DNA from: Cyclobacteriaceae bacterium
GTDB lineage: Bacteria > Bacteroidota > Bacteroidia > Cytophagales > Cyclobacteriaceae
Length of the DNA stretch: 64,000 bases
Reading direction: 5' to 3'
NCBI GenBank assembly: GCA_028284125.1
Contig: JANQSI010000016.1
Span: 233,109 to 297,108 of the forward strand
Part shown: one piece after another, positions 44,128 through 52,697 of the stretch
Position numbering within the stretch: position 1 is the stretch's first letter
How the letters are laid out: each line of letters opens with the position of its first letter
Position numbers and translations under genes: made by a program
The notes under the pieces: generated by a model
Database searches by the model: none
The model's input: the letters and a program-made list of their open reading frames with translations, nothing else
What the model was told of the DNA's origin: nothing

Positions 44128-45081
44128 GTGAGAGTTGCAATAACTGGCTCTAATGGTTTTCTGGGGAAATACCTTGTTGAAACCTGTCTTAATTCAGGTT
44201 ATGAGGTGATTGCTCTTGTGAGGAAAACAGCCGATACTTCACAGCTACCAATAAATGATCGATTGCAAATCTGTCCAATCGATTACAAAGAGATTTCAAA
44301 AGAGTTGCTTTCGATTAAAGAGAAGATTGGAGAATTTGACTTTTTTATTCATAATGCTGGAAAAACCACCAGTATCAAGAGAGAAGATTATTCGAACATA
44401 AACACACACTTAACCGGCCGATTGGTTGATGCAATTTCCGAAGTTAGCTTCTTAAACGATAAGGGGAAACTCGTTTACATTTCATCTTACACCGCTCATG
44501 GCCCAATCGGAGTTAATCATCCCGTATCTTGCTATGGCGAGAGTAAGAAAAGAGCTGAAGAATTAATTCAAAAGTCCAAGTACTCTACTGTTATTTTTAG
44601 GCCTACGGCCATTTATGGTGCCGGAGACAAAGCATTTTTGCCCTTGTTTCAAGCAGCCAACAAAGGAATTTATCCATTGACCAGACCTGCTCAAAAAATG
44701 AGTATGATTCATGCAAGCGACCTGGCAAATATTGTCGCTAATGAAATGGTTAGTGAAGATGGGATTATTCATGTAAGTGATCTAAACACGTATTCTCATT
44801 CTGAATTTAGAGATACTTTAAGTCAGGTTTTGAATAAAAAGATTCGTAACATTAGAATTCCAGCAACCATTTCTAAAATTTCACTTTGGCTTTCCGATAT
44901 TTGGTATCACATTTCACGAGGAACACCTAATCTTACGCTTGAAAAATTTGAAGAGATTTCTCAAGATTGGGATTTGCACGATGAGGAGAGTATCGAGCAC
45001 TCCGAAGGACCTTTTGAGTACGATCTTAAGAAAGGGTTTGAGAATGCTTACAAATACTACGTTCAGAATAACCTATTATAA
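44128..45081 (+). CDS. NAD-dependent epimerase/dehydratase-family reductase, candidate ceramide reductase
   Basis: A 317-residue extended short-chain dehydrogenase starting at GTG directly after the SPT-like gene. The Rossmann motif is ITGSNGFLGKYLVE (~5-18), and the active-site Tyr/Lys is in CYGESKKRAEEL. In Caulobacter, CerR, an epimerase-family protein encoded beside SPT, reduces the 3-oxo group of the sphingoid/ceramide intermediate. Gene order and family suggest the same here. The assignment is inferred from context; nucleotide-sugar epimerase activity is the alternative. Confidence 0.75.
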   Translation: MRVAITGSNGFLGKYLVETCLNSGYEVIALVRKTADTSQLPINDRLQICPIDYKEISKELLSIKEKIGEFDFFIHNAGKTTSIKREDYSNINTHLTGRLVDAISEVSFLNDKGKLVYISSYTAHGPIGVNHPVSCYGESKKRAEELIQKSKYSTVIFRPTAIYGAGDKAFLPLFQAANKGIYPLTRPAQKMSMIHASDLANIVANEMVSEDGIIHVSDLNTYSHSEFRDTLSQVLNKKIRNIRIPATISKISLWLSDIWYHISRGTPNLTLEKFEEISQDWDLHDEESIEHSEGPFEYDLKKGFENAYKYYVQNNLL

Positions 45082-45088
45082 ATAATAA

Positions 45089-47383
45089 ATGCCACTAGAA
45101 ATACATGAAATAAGTTCAAAACGAGAACTGGTAGCATTTATCAAGTTTCCATTTTCCCTTTATAAAGGCATTGAAAATTACGTTCCGCCAATAGTAGATT
45201 TTGAGTTAAGTACACTTAGAAAAGATAAAAACCCGGCTTTTGAAAATGCTGAAGCCAAATATTGGATTGCTAAGAGAGATGGGAAAATTGTTGGCAGAAT
45301 TGCTGGAATTAAACTCAACGAAGAATTCAAAGACAAATCATTGGTTCGATTTGGCTGGGTGGATTTCATAGATGATAAGGAAGTTTCACGACTTCTATTC
45401 GACACAGTGAGCTCGTGGGGACAAGAACTAGAAGCCTCGGCTATTCACGGACCACTTGGATTTACAGATCTTGACTTTGAAGGTTCACTGGTAGGTGGCT
45501 TTGACCAATTAGCTACTCAGGCAACTATTTACAACTATCCGTATTATACTGAGCACTATGAAGCACTTGGACTTGAAGGTGCAGCAGATTGGGTGGAAGT
45601 AAGAGGACCAGTGACGAAGAATGTTCCCGAAAGGATTGTGCGAATCGCGGAGTTGGTAAAGAAACGGTCCAATTTCTCAGTTAAAAAATTCAAAAAAACA
45701 AAAGATATCAAACAATATGCCTCCGGCGTGTTTGATGTAATCAATGAATCATATGAAGGATTATATGGATATTATCCTTTATCAGAAAAGCAGATTGAAT
45801 ATTATATAGATCTGTACTTCGGATTTATTCGTAAAGAATACGTATGTATCGTAGTGGACGAACATGATGAAGTAGCTGCTATCGCGCTTTGTCTGCCGTC
45901 TTTATCGAAAGCATTTCAAAAAGCGAAAGGTAGTTTATTGCCCTTTGGATTTTATCATGTTTTAAAAGCTTTTCGTGCCAATGAGCATGTGGATATGTTC
46001 CTCATTGGCATTAGGCCGAAATATCAGAAAGTAGGTGTCAATGCACTTATTTTCCAAGAGCTCAACCAGACGTTCATTGACAAAGGTGTGAAGTATGTTT
46101 CTACCGGACCTATGCTGGAAACGAACAAAGCGGTACTTAGCCTTTGGGATGAATTTTTAGAAGGATTTGATGATATCACCATAAGAAGGAGATGTTATAA
46201 GAAAGAACTTGATAACATCGACGTAAACCAACTCAAGAGAAACCAACCTAAGAGAATGTCACTGGAAATCCACGAAATGAAAACGAAAAAGGAGCTCGTG
46301 GCTTTTATCAAGTTTCCTTTTTCGCTCTACAAGGGGAATAAGTATTATGTTCCGCCTCTGATCGATTTCGAGCTAAGCACCCTAAGAAAAGATAAAAACC
46401 CAGCCTTTGAGATAGCAGATGCTAAATACTGGGTGGTGAAAAAAGAAGGAAAAATTGTGGGCCGGATTGCGGGGATAAAAATTGATCAGGAGCTTGAAGA
46501 AGGGTCGTTAATACGCTTCGGTTGGATTGATTTTATTGACGATATCGAAGTAACCCAAATGCTATTTGATCAATTGAAAAGCTGGGGGAAAGAATTGGGT
46601 GCAAAAGCTTTCCATGGTCCACTTGGCTTCACTGACTTGGATTTCGAAGGTGCACTGGAAAGTGGTTTTGATCAACAGCCAACCCAGGCAACCATATATA
46701 ATTACCCGTATTATATTGATCATTTCAAGCAACTTGGGATGGAGACTTCTGCCACCTGGAAAGAGTTTCGAGCCTTTGTGCCAAAAGAAGTCCCCAGAAG
46801 AATTGCTAGATCAGCTCAATTAGTGAGCAAACGGTTCAACTTTGAACTTAAGAAATTTAAGAAGGCCAAACATATCTTAAAGTATGCACCTGGGGTTTTT
46901 GATATTCTAAACAACAGTTATTCCCATTTGTACGGCTATCATCCACTCACGCAAAAGCAGATTGACTATTACATTGATCAGTACTTTGGCTTTGTTAGAA
47001 AAGAATATGTCGGGATTGTTGTAAACGAAAAAGATGAGGTCATTGCAATGGCTGTCTGCATGCCTTCACTTTCGGATGCATTTCAAAAAGCCAAAGGAAG
47101 CATGTTCCCTTTTGGATTCATCCATGTCTTGAAAGCATTTTTATCAAACAAAAAGATCGACTTATTTCTTATCGGAGCAAGCCCTGAATATCAAAAACTC
47201 GGGGCGAATGCAGTGATATTTAATGAACTCACCCAGATACTAATCAACAAGAAAGCAGAGTATGTAACAACTGGACCCATGCTATTAGAGAATAGAGCAG
47301 CAATCAACAATTGGGAATCCAACAAAGAAATTCTTGACGATGTAGATATAAGGAGAAGTTGCTATAAAGGAACAATTCAATAA
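45089..47383 (+). CDS. Tandem-duplicated GNAT-like acyltransferase, candidate bacterial ceramide synthase
   Basis: A 764-residue protein made of two full-length repeats, residues 1-~385 and 390-764. Each starts (M)xLEIHE followed by LVAFIKFPFSLYKG, then ELSTLRKDKNPAF, GKIVGRIAGIK, FHGPLGFTDLDFEG-like and TQATIYNYPYY blocks. Single-copy relatives of ~380 residues are widespread in Bacteroidota, and I think they are related to the bacterial ceramide synthase bCerS, which N-acylates sphingoid bases. The gene follows the reductase by seven bases. Both halves keep the conserved blocks, and the codons have diverged, so the fusion is old. An internal ATG (46256) could allow separate synthesis of the second half. 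Confidence 0.75.
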   Translation: MPLEIHEISSKRELVAFIKFPFSLYKGIENYVPPIVDFELSTLRKDKNPAFENAEAKYWIAKRDGKIVGRIAGIKLNEEFKDKSLVRFGWVDFIDDKEVSRLLFDTVSSWGQELEASAIHGPLGFTDLDFEGSLVGGFDQLATQATIYNYPYYTEHYEALGLEGAADWVEVRGPVTKNVPERIVRIAELVKKRSNFSVKKFKKTKDIKQYASGVFDVINESYEGLYGYYPLSEKQIEYYIDLYFGFIRKEYVCIVVDEHDEVAAIALCLPSLSKAFQKAKGSLLPFGFYHVLKAFRANEHVDMFLIGIRPKYQKVGVNALIFQELNQTFIDKGVKYVSTGPMLETNKAVLSLWDEFLEGFDDITIRRRCYKKELDNIDVNQLKRNQPKRMSLEIHEMKTKKELVAFIKFPFSLYKGNKYYVPPLIDFELSTLRKDKNPAFEIADAKYWVVKKEGKIVGRIAGIKIDQELEEGSLIRFGWIDFIDDIEVTQMLFDQLKSWGKELGAKAFHGPLGFTDLDFEGALESGFDQQPTQATIYNYPYYIDHFKQLGMETSATWKEFRAFVPKEVPRRIARSAQLVSKRFNFELKKFKKAKHILKYAPGVFDILNNSYSHLYGYHPLTQKQIDYYIDQYFGFVRKEYVGIVVNEKDEVIAMAVCMPSLSDAFQKAKGSMFPFGFIHVLKAFLSNKKIDLFLIGASPEYQKLGANAVIFNELTQILINKKAEYVTTGPMLLENRAAINNWESNKEILDDVDIRRSCYKGTIQ

Positions 47384-47469
47384 CCACTAAGTTCTTGAAC
47401 TTAATTATCTTTTCGCTCTACCATAAAACTTGTTCCTTTTTATACCCACCAGTAGAATAGACCATTTAC

Positions 47470-47919
47470 ATGAAATCAATACCTGAAATCATTTCTTCAC
47501 TTCCTTATAAGAAGCCCTTCCTCTTTGTGGATGAATTGCTAGAACTAAATGAAGAACAATGCTCAGGTACCTACACCATAAAAGAAGATGAATATTTTTT
47601 TGAAGGACATTTCCCCGGTCAACCAATCGTTCCGGGAGTGATCATAACCGAGATAATGGCTCAAATAGGATTGGTATGTTTTGGAATTTATCTTGAAGAC
47701 ACTGACGTTCCAATCTTACCAGCTTTTACCAATGCAAATATTGATTTCATCACTAAAGTCAAGCCAGGAGATAGATTAATAATTGTGTCAAAAAAAATAT
47801 ACTTTCGCTTTAGAAAATTAAAATGCCAAATTACATGCCGTTTGGAAGACGATACACTCGTTGCTACGGGCGAATGTTCAGGCATGCTAATTAATAGGGA
47901 AGATATTGGAAAAGCATAG
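47470..47919 (+). CDS. FabZ/FabA-like 3-hydroxyacyl-ACP dehydratase
   Basis: A 149-residue hot-dog-fold protein with the catalytic helix motif GHFPGQPIVPGVIITEIMAQ (~49-68), where His is catalytic, and the family opening LPYKKPFLFVDE. The length matches FabZ. Because it is coupled to a ketosynthase and an acyl carrier protein gene right behind the sphingolipid genes, it probably handles a dedicated acyl chain rather than general fatty-acid synthesis. The ketosynthase gene starts inside its last 14 bases. Confidence 0.88.
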   Translation: MKSIPEIISSLPYKKPFLFVDELLELNEEQCSGTYTIKEDEYFFEGHFPGQPIVPGVIITEIMAQIGLVCFGIYLEDTDVPILPAFTNANIDFITKVKPGDRLIIVSKKIYFRFRKLKCQITCRLEDDTLVATGECSGMLINREDIGKA

Positions 47920-49189
47920 AGTAGTTATTACGGGAATAGGTGTTGTTGCCTCCAATGCCATCGGTGTGCCTGATTTTCTTGAAGCGATAAGAGAGGGGAA
48001 ATCTGGAATAAAACATTGGGAAGAACTTGAAAAACTAAATCTAAGAAGCCAGATAGGTGGACAACCCAATTTAAGTGAAGTCAACTTAGAAGAACACCTA
48101 CCAAGACTTCTTGCGGCGAAACTTACAAATAAAGGAATCATATACGCATGTCTTGCAGGTGTAGAAGCCTGGAGTGATGCGGGGCTGAAACCCTCAGAAG
48201 AAACCACTGATTTCGGTTCAGGTCTCATTTTTGGAGCAGGCGATCTAAGCTTCGATAGTTGGATAAATAGAGAAATGCCTTCCTATCCAATTGATCGTGG
48301 AGAAAGCAAGAAACTAGGCTCAAGAACAATTTCCGAAGGGATGAATAGTGGAGCAGCCGCCTACCTTAACTCCATACTTGGATTGGGGAGTAGGATCCAA
48401 TCAAATTCATCTGCCTGCATCACAGGGTCCGAAGCTGTGCTAATGGGTTACGAATACCTCTCCTCTGGCAGAGCTGAAAGAATGCTTTGCGGAAGCACTG
48501 AAGGAGATGGCCGCTACATATGGGCAGGATTTGATGCAATGCGAGTTTTGTGCAGCGATTCCAACGAAAATCCCACTTATGGATCTCGTCCGATGAGCGC
48601 TTCTTCCACAGGATTCGTTCCTTCCGGAGGCTCAGGAGCGCTAGTTTTAGAGACGCTTGAGAGTGCCAAAAAAAGAAATGCAAAAATTTATGCAGAAATT
48701 CTTGGGGGTCAAGTGAATTCTGGTGGACAAAGGAGTGGAGGAACTATGACCGCACCTAATTCAGAGGCCGTTGTAGCATGTATCAAGTCCGCAATGCATA
48801 ATGCAAAGATCGAACCAAAAGAGGTTGATTTGATCAGTGGACACCTTACATCTACAAAAGGAGATCCGATAGAAATTAGAAATTGGTCCAAAGCTTTGGG
48901 ATTAGAAGGCAGTGATTTTCCTCTGGTAAATACGCCAAAATCCATGATAGGTCATGCGATTGCGGGTGCTGGGTCTGTGGAGTTGGTAGCTTGTGTATTA
49001 CAGATTTATAATAATTTTGTGCACACAAACATCAATTTAGATCAGATTCATCCTGAAATACTAGAGATTATTGATGAGGATAGAATCCCCAAAAAATCTT
49101 TAAATCAGGAAGTTAACACCGTAATGAAGGCAAATTTTGGATTTGGTGATTTAAATTGCGCACTGGTATTAAGGAAATTCAAAGAATAA
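47906..49189 (+). CDS. Beta-ketoacyl-ACP synthase (KAS I/II type)
   Basis: A 427-residue thiolase-fold condensing enzyme starting at TTG (MEKHRVVITGIGVV). It has the C-H-H triad: Cys in NSSACITGSEA (~171), His in SGHLTSTKGDP (~312) and His in KSMIGHAIAGAG (~348). It condenses acyl-ACP with malonyl-ACP. Placed between a dehydratase and an ACP gene with overlaps on both sides, it forms a small dedicated elongation set. KAS II of general fatty-acid synthesis is the alternative, but the operon context argues against it. Confidence 0.9.
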   Translation: MEKHRVVITGIGVVASNAIGVPDFLEAIREGKSGIKHWEELEKLNLRSQIGGQPNLSEVNLEEHLPRLLAAKLTNKGIIYACLAGVEAWSDAGLKPSEETTDFGSGLIFGAGDLSFDSWINREMPSYPIDRGESKKLGSRTISEGMNSGAAAYLNSILGLGSRIQSNSSACITGSEAVLMGYEYLSSGRAERMLCGSTEGDGRYIWAGFDAMRVLCSDSNENPTYGSRPMSASSTGFVPSGGSGALVLETLESAKKRNAKIYAEILGGQVNSGGQRSGGTMTAPNSEAVVACIKSAMHNAKIEPKEVDLISGHLTSTKGDPIEIRNWSKALGLEGSDFPLVNTPKSMIGHAIAGAGSVELVACVLQIYNNFVHTNINLDQIHPEILEIIDEDRIPKKSLNQEVNTVMKANFGFGDLNCALVLRKFKE

Positions 49190-49434
49190 TGGAACGAGAT
49201 AATGTAAAAGAAGAGTTGATGACGATAATTAAGCCGTTCGTACCGGACGGAGAATCAATCAGCCTTGCAGAAAATCAAGATCTGATCAATGATCTGAAGA
49301 TTAACTCTGCCCACATTGTAGATATCGTCCTAGATATTGAAGATAAATTTGACATCAACATTGAAGACGATGTAATCGGAGAAATGAATACGGTTGCAGA
49401 TGCTGTCGATGTTGTGATGAGAAAAACAGCCTAG
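49189..49434 (+). CDS. Acyl carrier protein, dedicated
   Basis: An 81-residue ACP. I start at the ATG at 49189, which overlaps the ketosynthase stop as TAATG. The attachment serine is in DLKINSAHIVDIVLDIEDKF-like helix (Ser ~41, seen as INSAHIVD), differing from the DSLxxVE motif of housekeeping ACP. This suggests a specialised carrier, as in Caulobacter, where a dedicated ACP supplies SPT. The acidic helix EDKFDINIEDD follows. It ends four bases into the convergent CDP-alcohol phosphatidyltransferase gene. Confidence 0.88.
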   Translation: MERDNVKEELMTIIKPFVPDGESISLAENQDLINDLKINSAHIVDIVLDIEDKFDINIEDDVIGEMNTVADAVDVVMRKTA

Positions 49435-50444
49435 TTTTTTTCGAAGGCAACCAGCAATTTCCTATCCCTTATCTTTTGACTTATTGATATTGGAATGAGT
49501 ACGACCGTCCAGATCAAACTTATCCAAAGGTAGAGATCGAACCTTGCGATCATAGCAAAGACTATGGCTGCAGTTCTATGTATATTCGTTCCACAAACCA
49601 ATGCCCACCAGGTTAATAGTGGTTTATTCAACCTTCGATAGATTTTGTCAAATTCATCTCGCGTATTTTCATCTTGAGATAATTTGATGGCCTGCTTCCT
49701 CCATTCAACAGTCCGTGTGGTGTAGGCCAATTGCTTCGCTGTGTAATCTTTGTAAACAGCATGGAGAAATTTATGGTACCATTTGTCTCCATCAGCCTTG
49801 ACTTCATCAGCTGAAAGTGGGACATGCCCTGTTGTGGTTTTACCAACCAATTGCAAATACTCAGTCTTGTAAAATTCGTAAATGGTTGATTTGATGCTAT
49901 GAGCATATCCTGCGGCTAATGCAAGGAGAAAAATCCACCAATCATAAACTTCAAGGAAAAAGGCGCTACCACCAATATATACAGCAGCAAAAACGAAATT
50001 ATCAATCACTCCATCGATCACTCGGCCAAGATCAGTCGACTGGCCTGTCATTCGAGCCAATTGTCCATCTGAACTGTCAAGAACTCCTGCAAGCACCAGA
50101 CAGAAACAACCTGTACCAACAATCCATAAATCATTTTGATAGTAAAAAAGAGCCCCACCAATTATACCTACAAATAGACTTGCCAATGAAACTTGTGTGG
50201 GAGTTAGACTTAGATATCTCCCAATTTTAGCAAAATACAATCCGAAGAATCGGCTGAAGTAAATATCAAATTTTTCCTCTACGTCCAAGAGTTTGATGGA
50301 CCCATAAATTTCTTCAAAATGTTTTTTAAACATTGCTGTTAGGTTATGCGCAGCGAAATTACTTAATGTGGTCTTAACAAACTTTTTGAAGTAAGCTTGC
50401 AAAAAATCTCTAATGCCTTCATAATACTTGCCGAGGTATTCCAT
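49431..50444 (-). CDS. CDP-alcohol phosphatidyltransferase
   Basis: A 337-residue membrane enzyme with the complete family motif DSSDGQLAR...GRVIDGVID (Asp123, Asp126, Gly127, Ala130, Arg131, Gly140, Asp144, Asp148). It transfers a phosphoalcohol from a CDP-activated donor to an acceptor alcohol in the membrane. Nearby genes could supply CDP-inositol or CMP-aminoethylphosphonate as donor and ceramide or diacylglycerol as acceptor; the choice is open. A start at 50444 overlaps the upstream PLD gene by 82 bases. The ATG at 50333 (300 residues) is an alternative that avoids overlap, but the N-terminal helix of the long form looks genuine. Confidence 0.88.
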   Translation of the reverse strand: MEYLGKYYEGIRDFLQAYFKKFVKTTLSNFAAHNLTAMFKKHFEEIYGSIKLLDVEEKFDIYFSRFFGLYFAKIGRYLSLTPTQVSLASLFVGIIGGALFYYQNDLWIVGTGCFCLVLAGVLDSSDGQLARMTGQSTDLGRVIDGVIDNFVFAAVYIGGSAFFLEVYDWWIFLLALAAGYAHSIKSTIYEFYKTEYLQLVGKTTTGHVPLSADEVKADGDKWYHKFLHAVYKDYTAKQLAYTTRTVEWRKQAIKLSQDENTRDEFDKIYRRLNKPLLTWWALVCGTNIHRTAAIVFAMIARFDLYLWISLIWTVVLIPISISQKIRDRKLLVAFEKN

Positions 50445-51454
50445 CCTGTAGTTCCCCCAGTAATTTCCGATGCTTGTTCCTTAGCAGGGTCTAGAACTTC
50501 TTTCCTAAATGAAGAGATCAGTTCCTGATCATGGGACTCCAAAACAATTTCTTGTTCCCAGTAGTAACTCACAATATCGTAGTTGCTGCTGCCAAACAGC
50601 AAAATCTCACCATCTATCAAAATTGCTTTCAAGTGAGACATCCCTGGATACTCATACATTTTGAAATATCCTTTCTCAAGTTCTGAAAGAAGAATGTTCT
50701 TGAAAATCCCCTTGTTGTTTTTTTCGGGAGAAATAATAGAAACCTTAACTCCGTTATTGGAAGCTCCTTTTAAAACATTAAGTAATGGATTAGAAACGTA
50801 AGGAGAAATCACCTCTACCGTATTCCTTGCTGATTTAATGACTCTAAAGAGCTTGTCATACAGATCAACGCTTTTTACGCCATTAAAAAAATAAATGGTA
50901 GAATCACCAACTTTTTGCGAAGCGGATTGATTTGTACCTCTCCAGGTCATCTTAAAATCATCCGCGATCGCACTTCCAATGGACTGATCCTCCAAAGCAA
51001 TCATCATGTCATGCCATTCAAAGTTGTGGTCACTGAAATTGATCCCTCCCAGATAGCTAATCTTCTCATCGATGACCACCATTTTTTTGTGATTGCGCAA
51101 TGGATATCTAAGCATCAAAAATCCAAGTGGATTGGTAAATATCACTTTGATTCCATTTTCTCGTGCCTTTTTGATAATCGCTTTTGTATTCGCCACTTCA
51201 TCTCGAAAAGCTTTATCTCTCAAGTACTTTGGGCTGATAATAAATGAATCGTTGATGACTGCATTTGAGTAATTGTCAACCAACAGTTTTTTGTCTTCAA
51301 CTGGCGAATTAAGTAGTATATCAATCAACTGTTCTCCAGCAGCATCGCCCTCAAAAGTCATTGCTTGAACGTAGATGCTTTTCTCAGCTTTCATTGCATT
51401 TTTTTGAAAATCATCCATGAAGGATTGGGCACCCAACAAAACGCTATTACTCAT
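50363..51454 (-). CDS. Phospholipase D-type phospholipid synthase/hydrolase
   Basis: A 363-residue protein with two HKD motifs: NHKKMVVID (His122, Lys124, Asp129) and SHLKAILID (His274, Lys276, Asp281), each followed by a Gly/Ser-Asn block (LGGINF, FGSSNYD). Enzymes of this fold include cardiolipin and phosphatidylserine synthases. No membrane helix is obvious. It overlaps the CDP-alcohol phosphatidyltransferase gene, so both are expressed together, and its likely job is swapping head groups on membrane lipids. The exact reaction is not readable. Confidence 0.88.
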   Translation of the reverse strand: MSNSVLLGAQSFMDDFQKNAMKAEKSIYVQAMTFEGDAAGEQLIDILLNSPVEDKKLLVDNYSNAVINDSFIISPKYLRDKAFRDEVANTKAIIKKARENGIKVIFTNPLGFLMLRYPLRNHKKMVVIDEKISYLGGINFSDHNFEWHDMMIALEDQSIGSAIADDFKMTWRGTNQSASQKVGDSTIYFFNGVKSVDLYDKLFRVIKSARNTVEVISPYVSNPLLNVLKGASNNGVKVSIISPEKNNKGIFKNILLSELEKGYFKMYEYPGMSHLKAILIDGEILLFGSSNYDIVSYYWEQEIVLESHDQELISSFRKEVLDPAKEQASEITGGTTGWNTSASIMKALEIFCKLTSKSLLRPH

Positions 51455-51572
51455 TTATTTATCAATCAATGTGAATAGATGAATCATTCTTTCTCTTCTT
51501 TGAAAGGATATGATTTATTTTGAGCCCGCAACTCAAATTCGTGATTCGTCAACTTATTTCGGATCATTCGAT

Positions 51573-52697
51573 ATGAAAATAGCTCAAGTTTGTCCATATG
51601 ATTTTTCAAGGCCTGGAGGTGTTAAATCTCACATCTTAAGCCTGTCCAAATACCTCGCAAAAGTAGGGCATGAAGTGAAGATCATAGCCCCAAATATAAA
51701 TTCAGAATTTGTCGAGGAGCCCAATGTTCATTTCTTTGGTAGAAATCGGTCTTTAAACATTGGCGGAACAAAAATTGACCTCAACATTGCGGTTGGAGAA
51801 GAAAAAAAAGCACTTCAAGAGTTTTTAAAAAAGGAGCAATTCGACATCATCCATTACCACACCATTTGGAATCCGCTTTTACCATTTCAAGTAAGACGAT
51901 ATGCTCGGACCAAACATGTAGCCACCTTTCATGATACTCCGAAAAATCTTTTTATAGGACGGTGGATCATGCCGCTGGTGGCGAGATGGGTTTTTGCATT
52001 TTTAGATGAGATCATATCCGTATCAAAGACTCAAGCGGGATTCATTAGACGGTTCTCGAAAAGAAATATAGAGATTATTCCGAATGGGATTGATTTAGAG
52101 GATATTCAGAATCAGCCCAAGGTCAAAAAAGATCCTTCTACTTTTCAACTTCTCTTTCTGGGAAGATTGGAACCGAGGAAAGGTGTTATGCATGCGTTAA
52201 AAGCATTCAGACGATTGAAAATGACCTACCAAAACATGAAGCTGGTTATCGCTGGAGATGGCGATGATAGAACATTGGTTGAAGATTTCATCAAAGAGCA
52301 TGACCTGAGAGATGTAGAAATGAAGGGTTTTGTTGATGAGGCAACGAAATATGCGCTTCTCCAAGAGTCTGACATTTATCTAGCTCCTGCTTTGTATGGT
52401 GAAAGTTTTGGGATTGTATTATTAGAAGCCATGTCTATTGGAACACCGATGGCTGGATACGCCAACGAGGGCTATAAAAATGTGTTAACAAAGGACATGA
52501 TGAAACATTTTTCTAGCCCCGAAGATCTTGAAGGGTTGGTCAAAAACATCGAGGGGTTGCTGCTCTCGGAAAAGAGGGAAAAACTTTCTACTAAAGGCTT
52601 AGAAGAGGTAAAAAAATACGATTGGAAAATTTTAGCCAGTCAGATTGAGCAGTTGTATTTAAGCTCTAACCGAAATACTCACCAGCCTTTTCTATGA
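51573..52697 (+). CDS. GT4 glycosyltransferase resembling phosphatidylinositol mannosyltransferase PimA
   Basis: A 374-residue GT-B enzyme. The start MKIAQVCPYDFSRPGGVKSH closely resembles the PimA opening (CPYSFDVPGGVQSH). Later come ISVSKTQAGFI, IPNGIDL, LGRLEPRKG and the donor-site GESFGIVLLEAMSIGTP with the paired Glu residues. PimA adds mannose to phosphatidylinositol on the inner leaflet. Together with the inositol-phosphate synthase gene nearby, this suggests a glycosylated inositol lipid. I start at ATG 51573; the longer frame adds residues with no family match. It converges on the transaminase gene with a 32-base overlap. Confidence 0.85.
   Translation: MKIAQVCPYDFSRPGGVKSHILSLSKYLAKVGHEVKIIAPNINSEFVEEPNVHFFGRNRSLNIGGTKIDLNIAVGEEKKALQEFLKKEQFDIIHYHTIWNPLLPFQVRRYARTKHVATFHDTPKNLFIGRWIMPLVARWVFAFLDEIISVSKTQAGFIRRFSKRNIEIIPNGIDLEDIQNQPKVKKDPSTFQLLFLGRLEPRKGVMHALKAFRRLKMTYQNMKLVIAGDGDDRTLVEDFIKEHDLRDVEMKGFVDEATKYALLQESDIYLAPALYGESFGIVLLEAMSIGTPMAGYANEGYKNVLTKDMMKHFSSPEDLEGLVKNIEGLLLSEKREKLSTKGLEEVKKYDWKILASQIEQLYLSSNRNTHQPFL

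Noticed and set aside
46256..47383. Second half of the duplicated acyltransferase as a separate gene
   Set aside because: The frame is continuous with the first half and no stop or spacer occurs. Internal initiation is possible but unsupported, so one gene is called.
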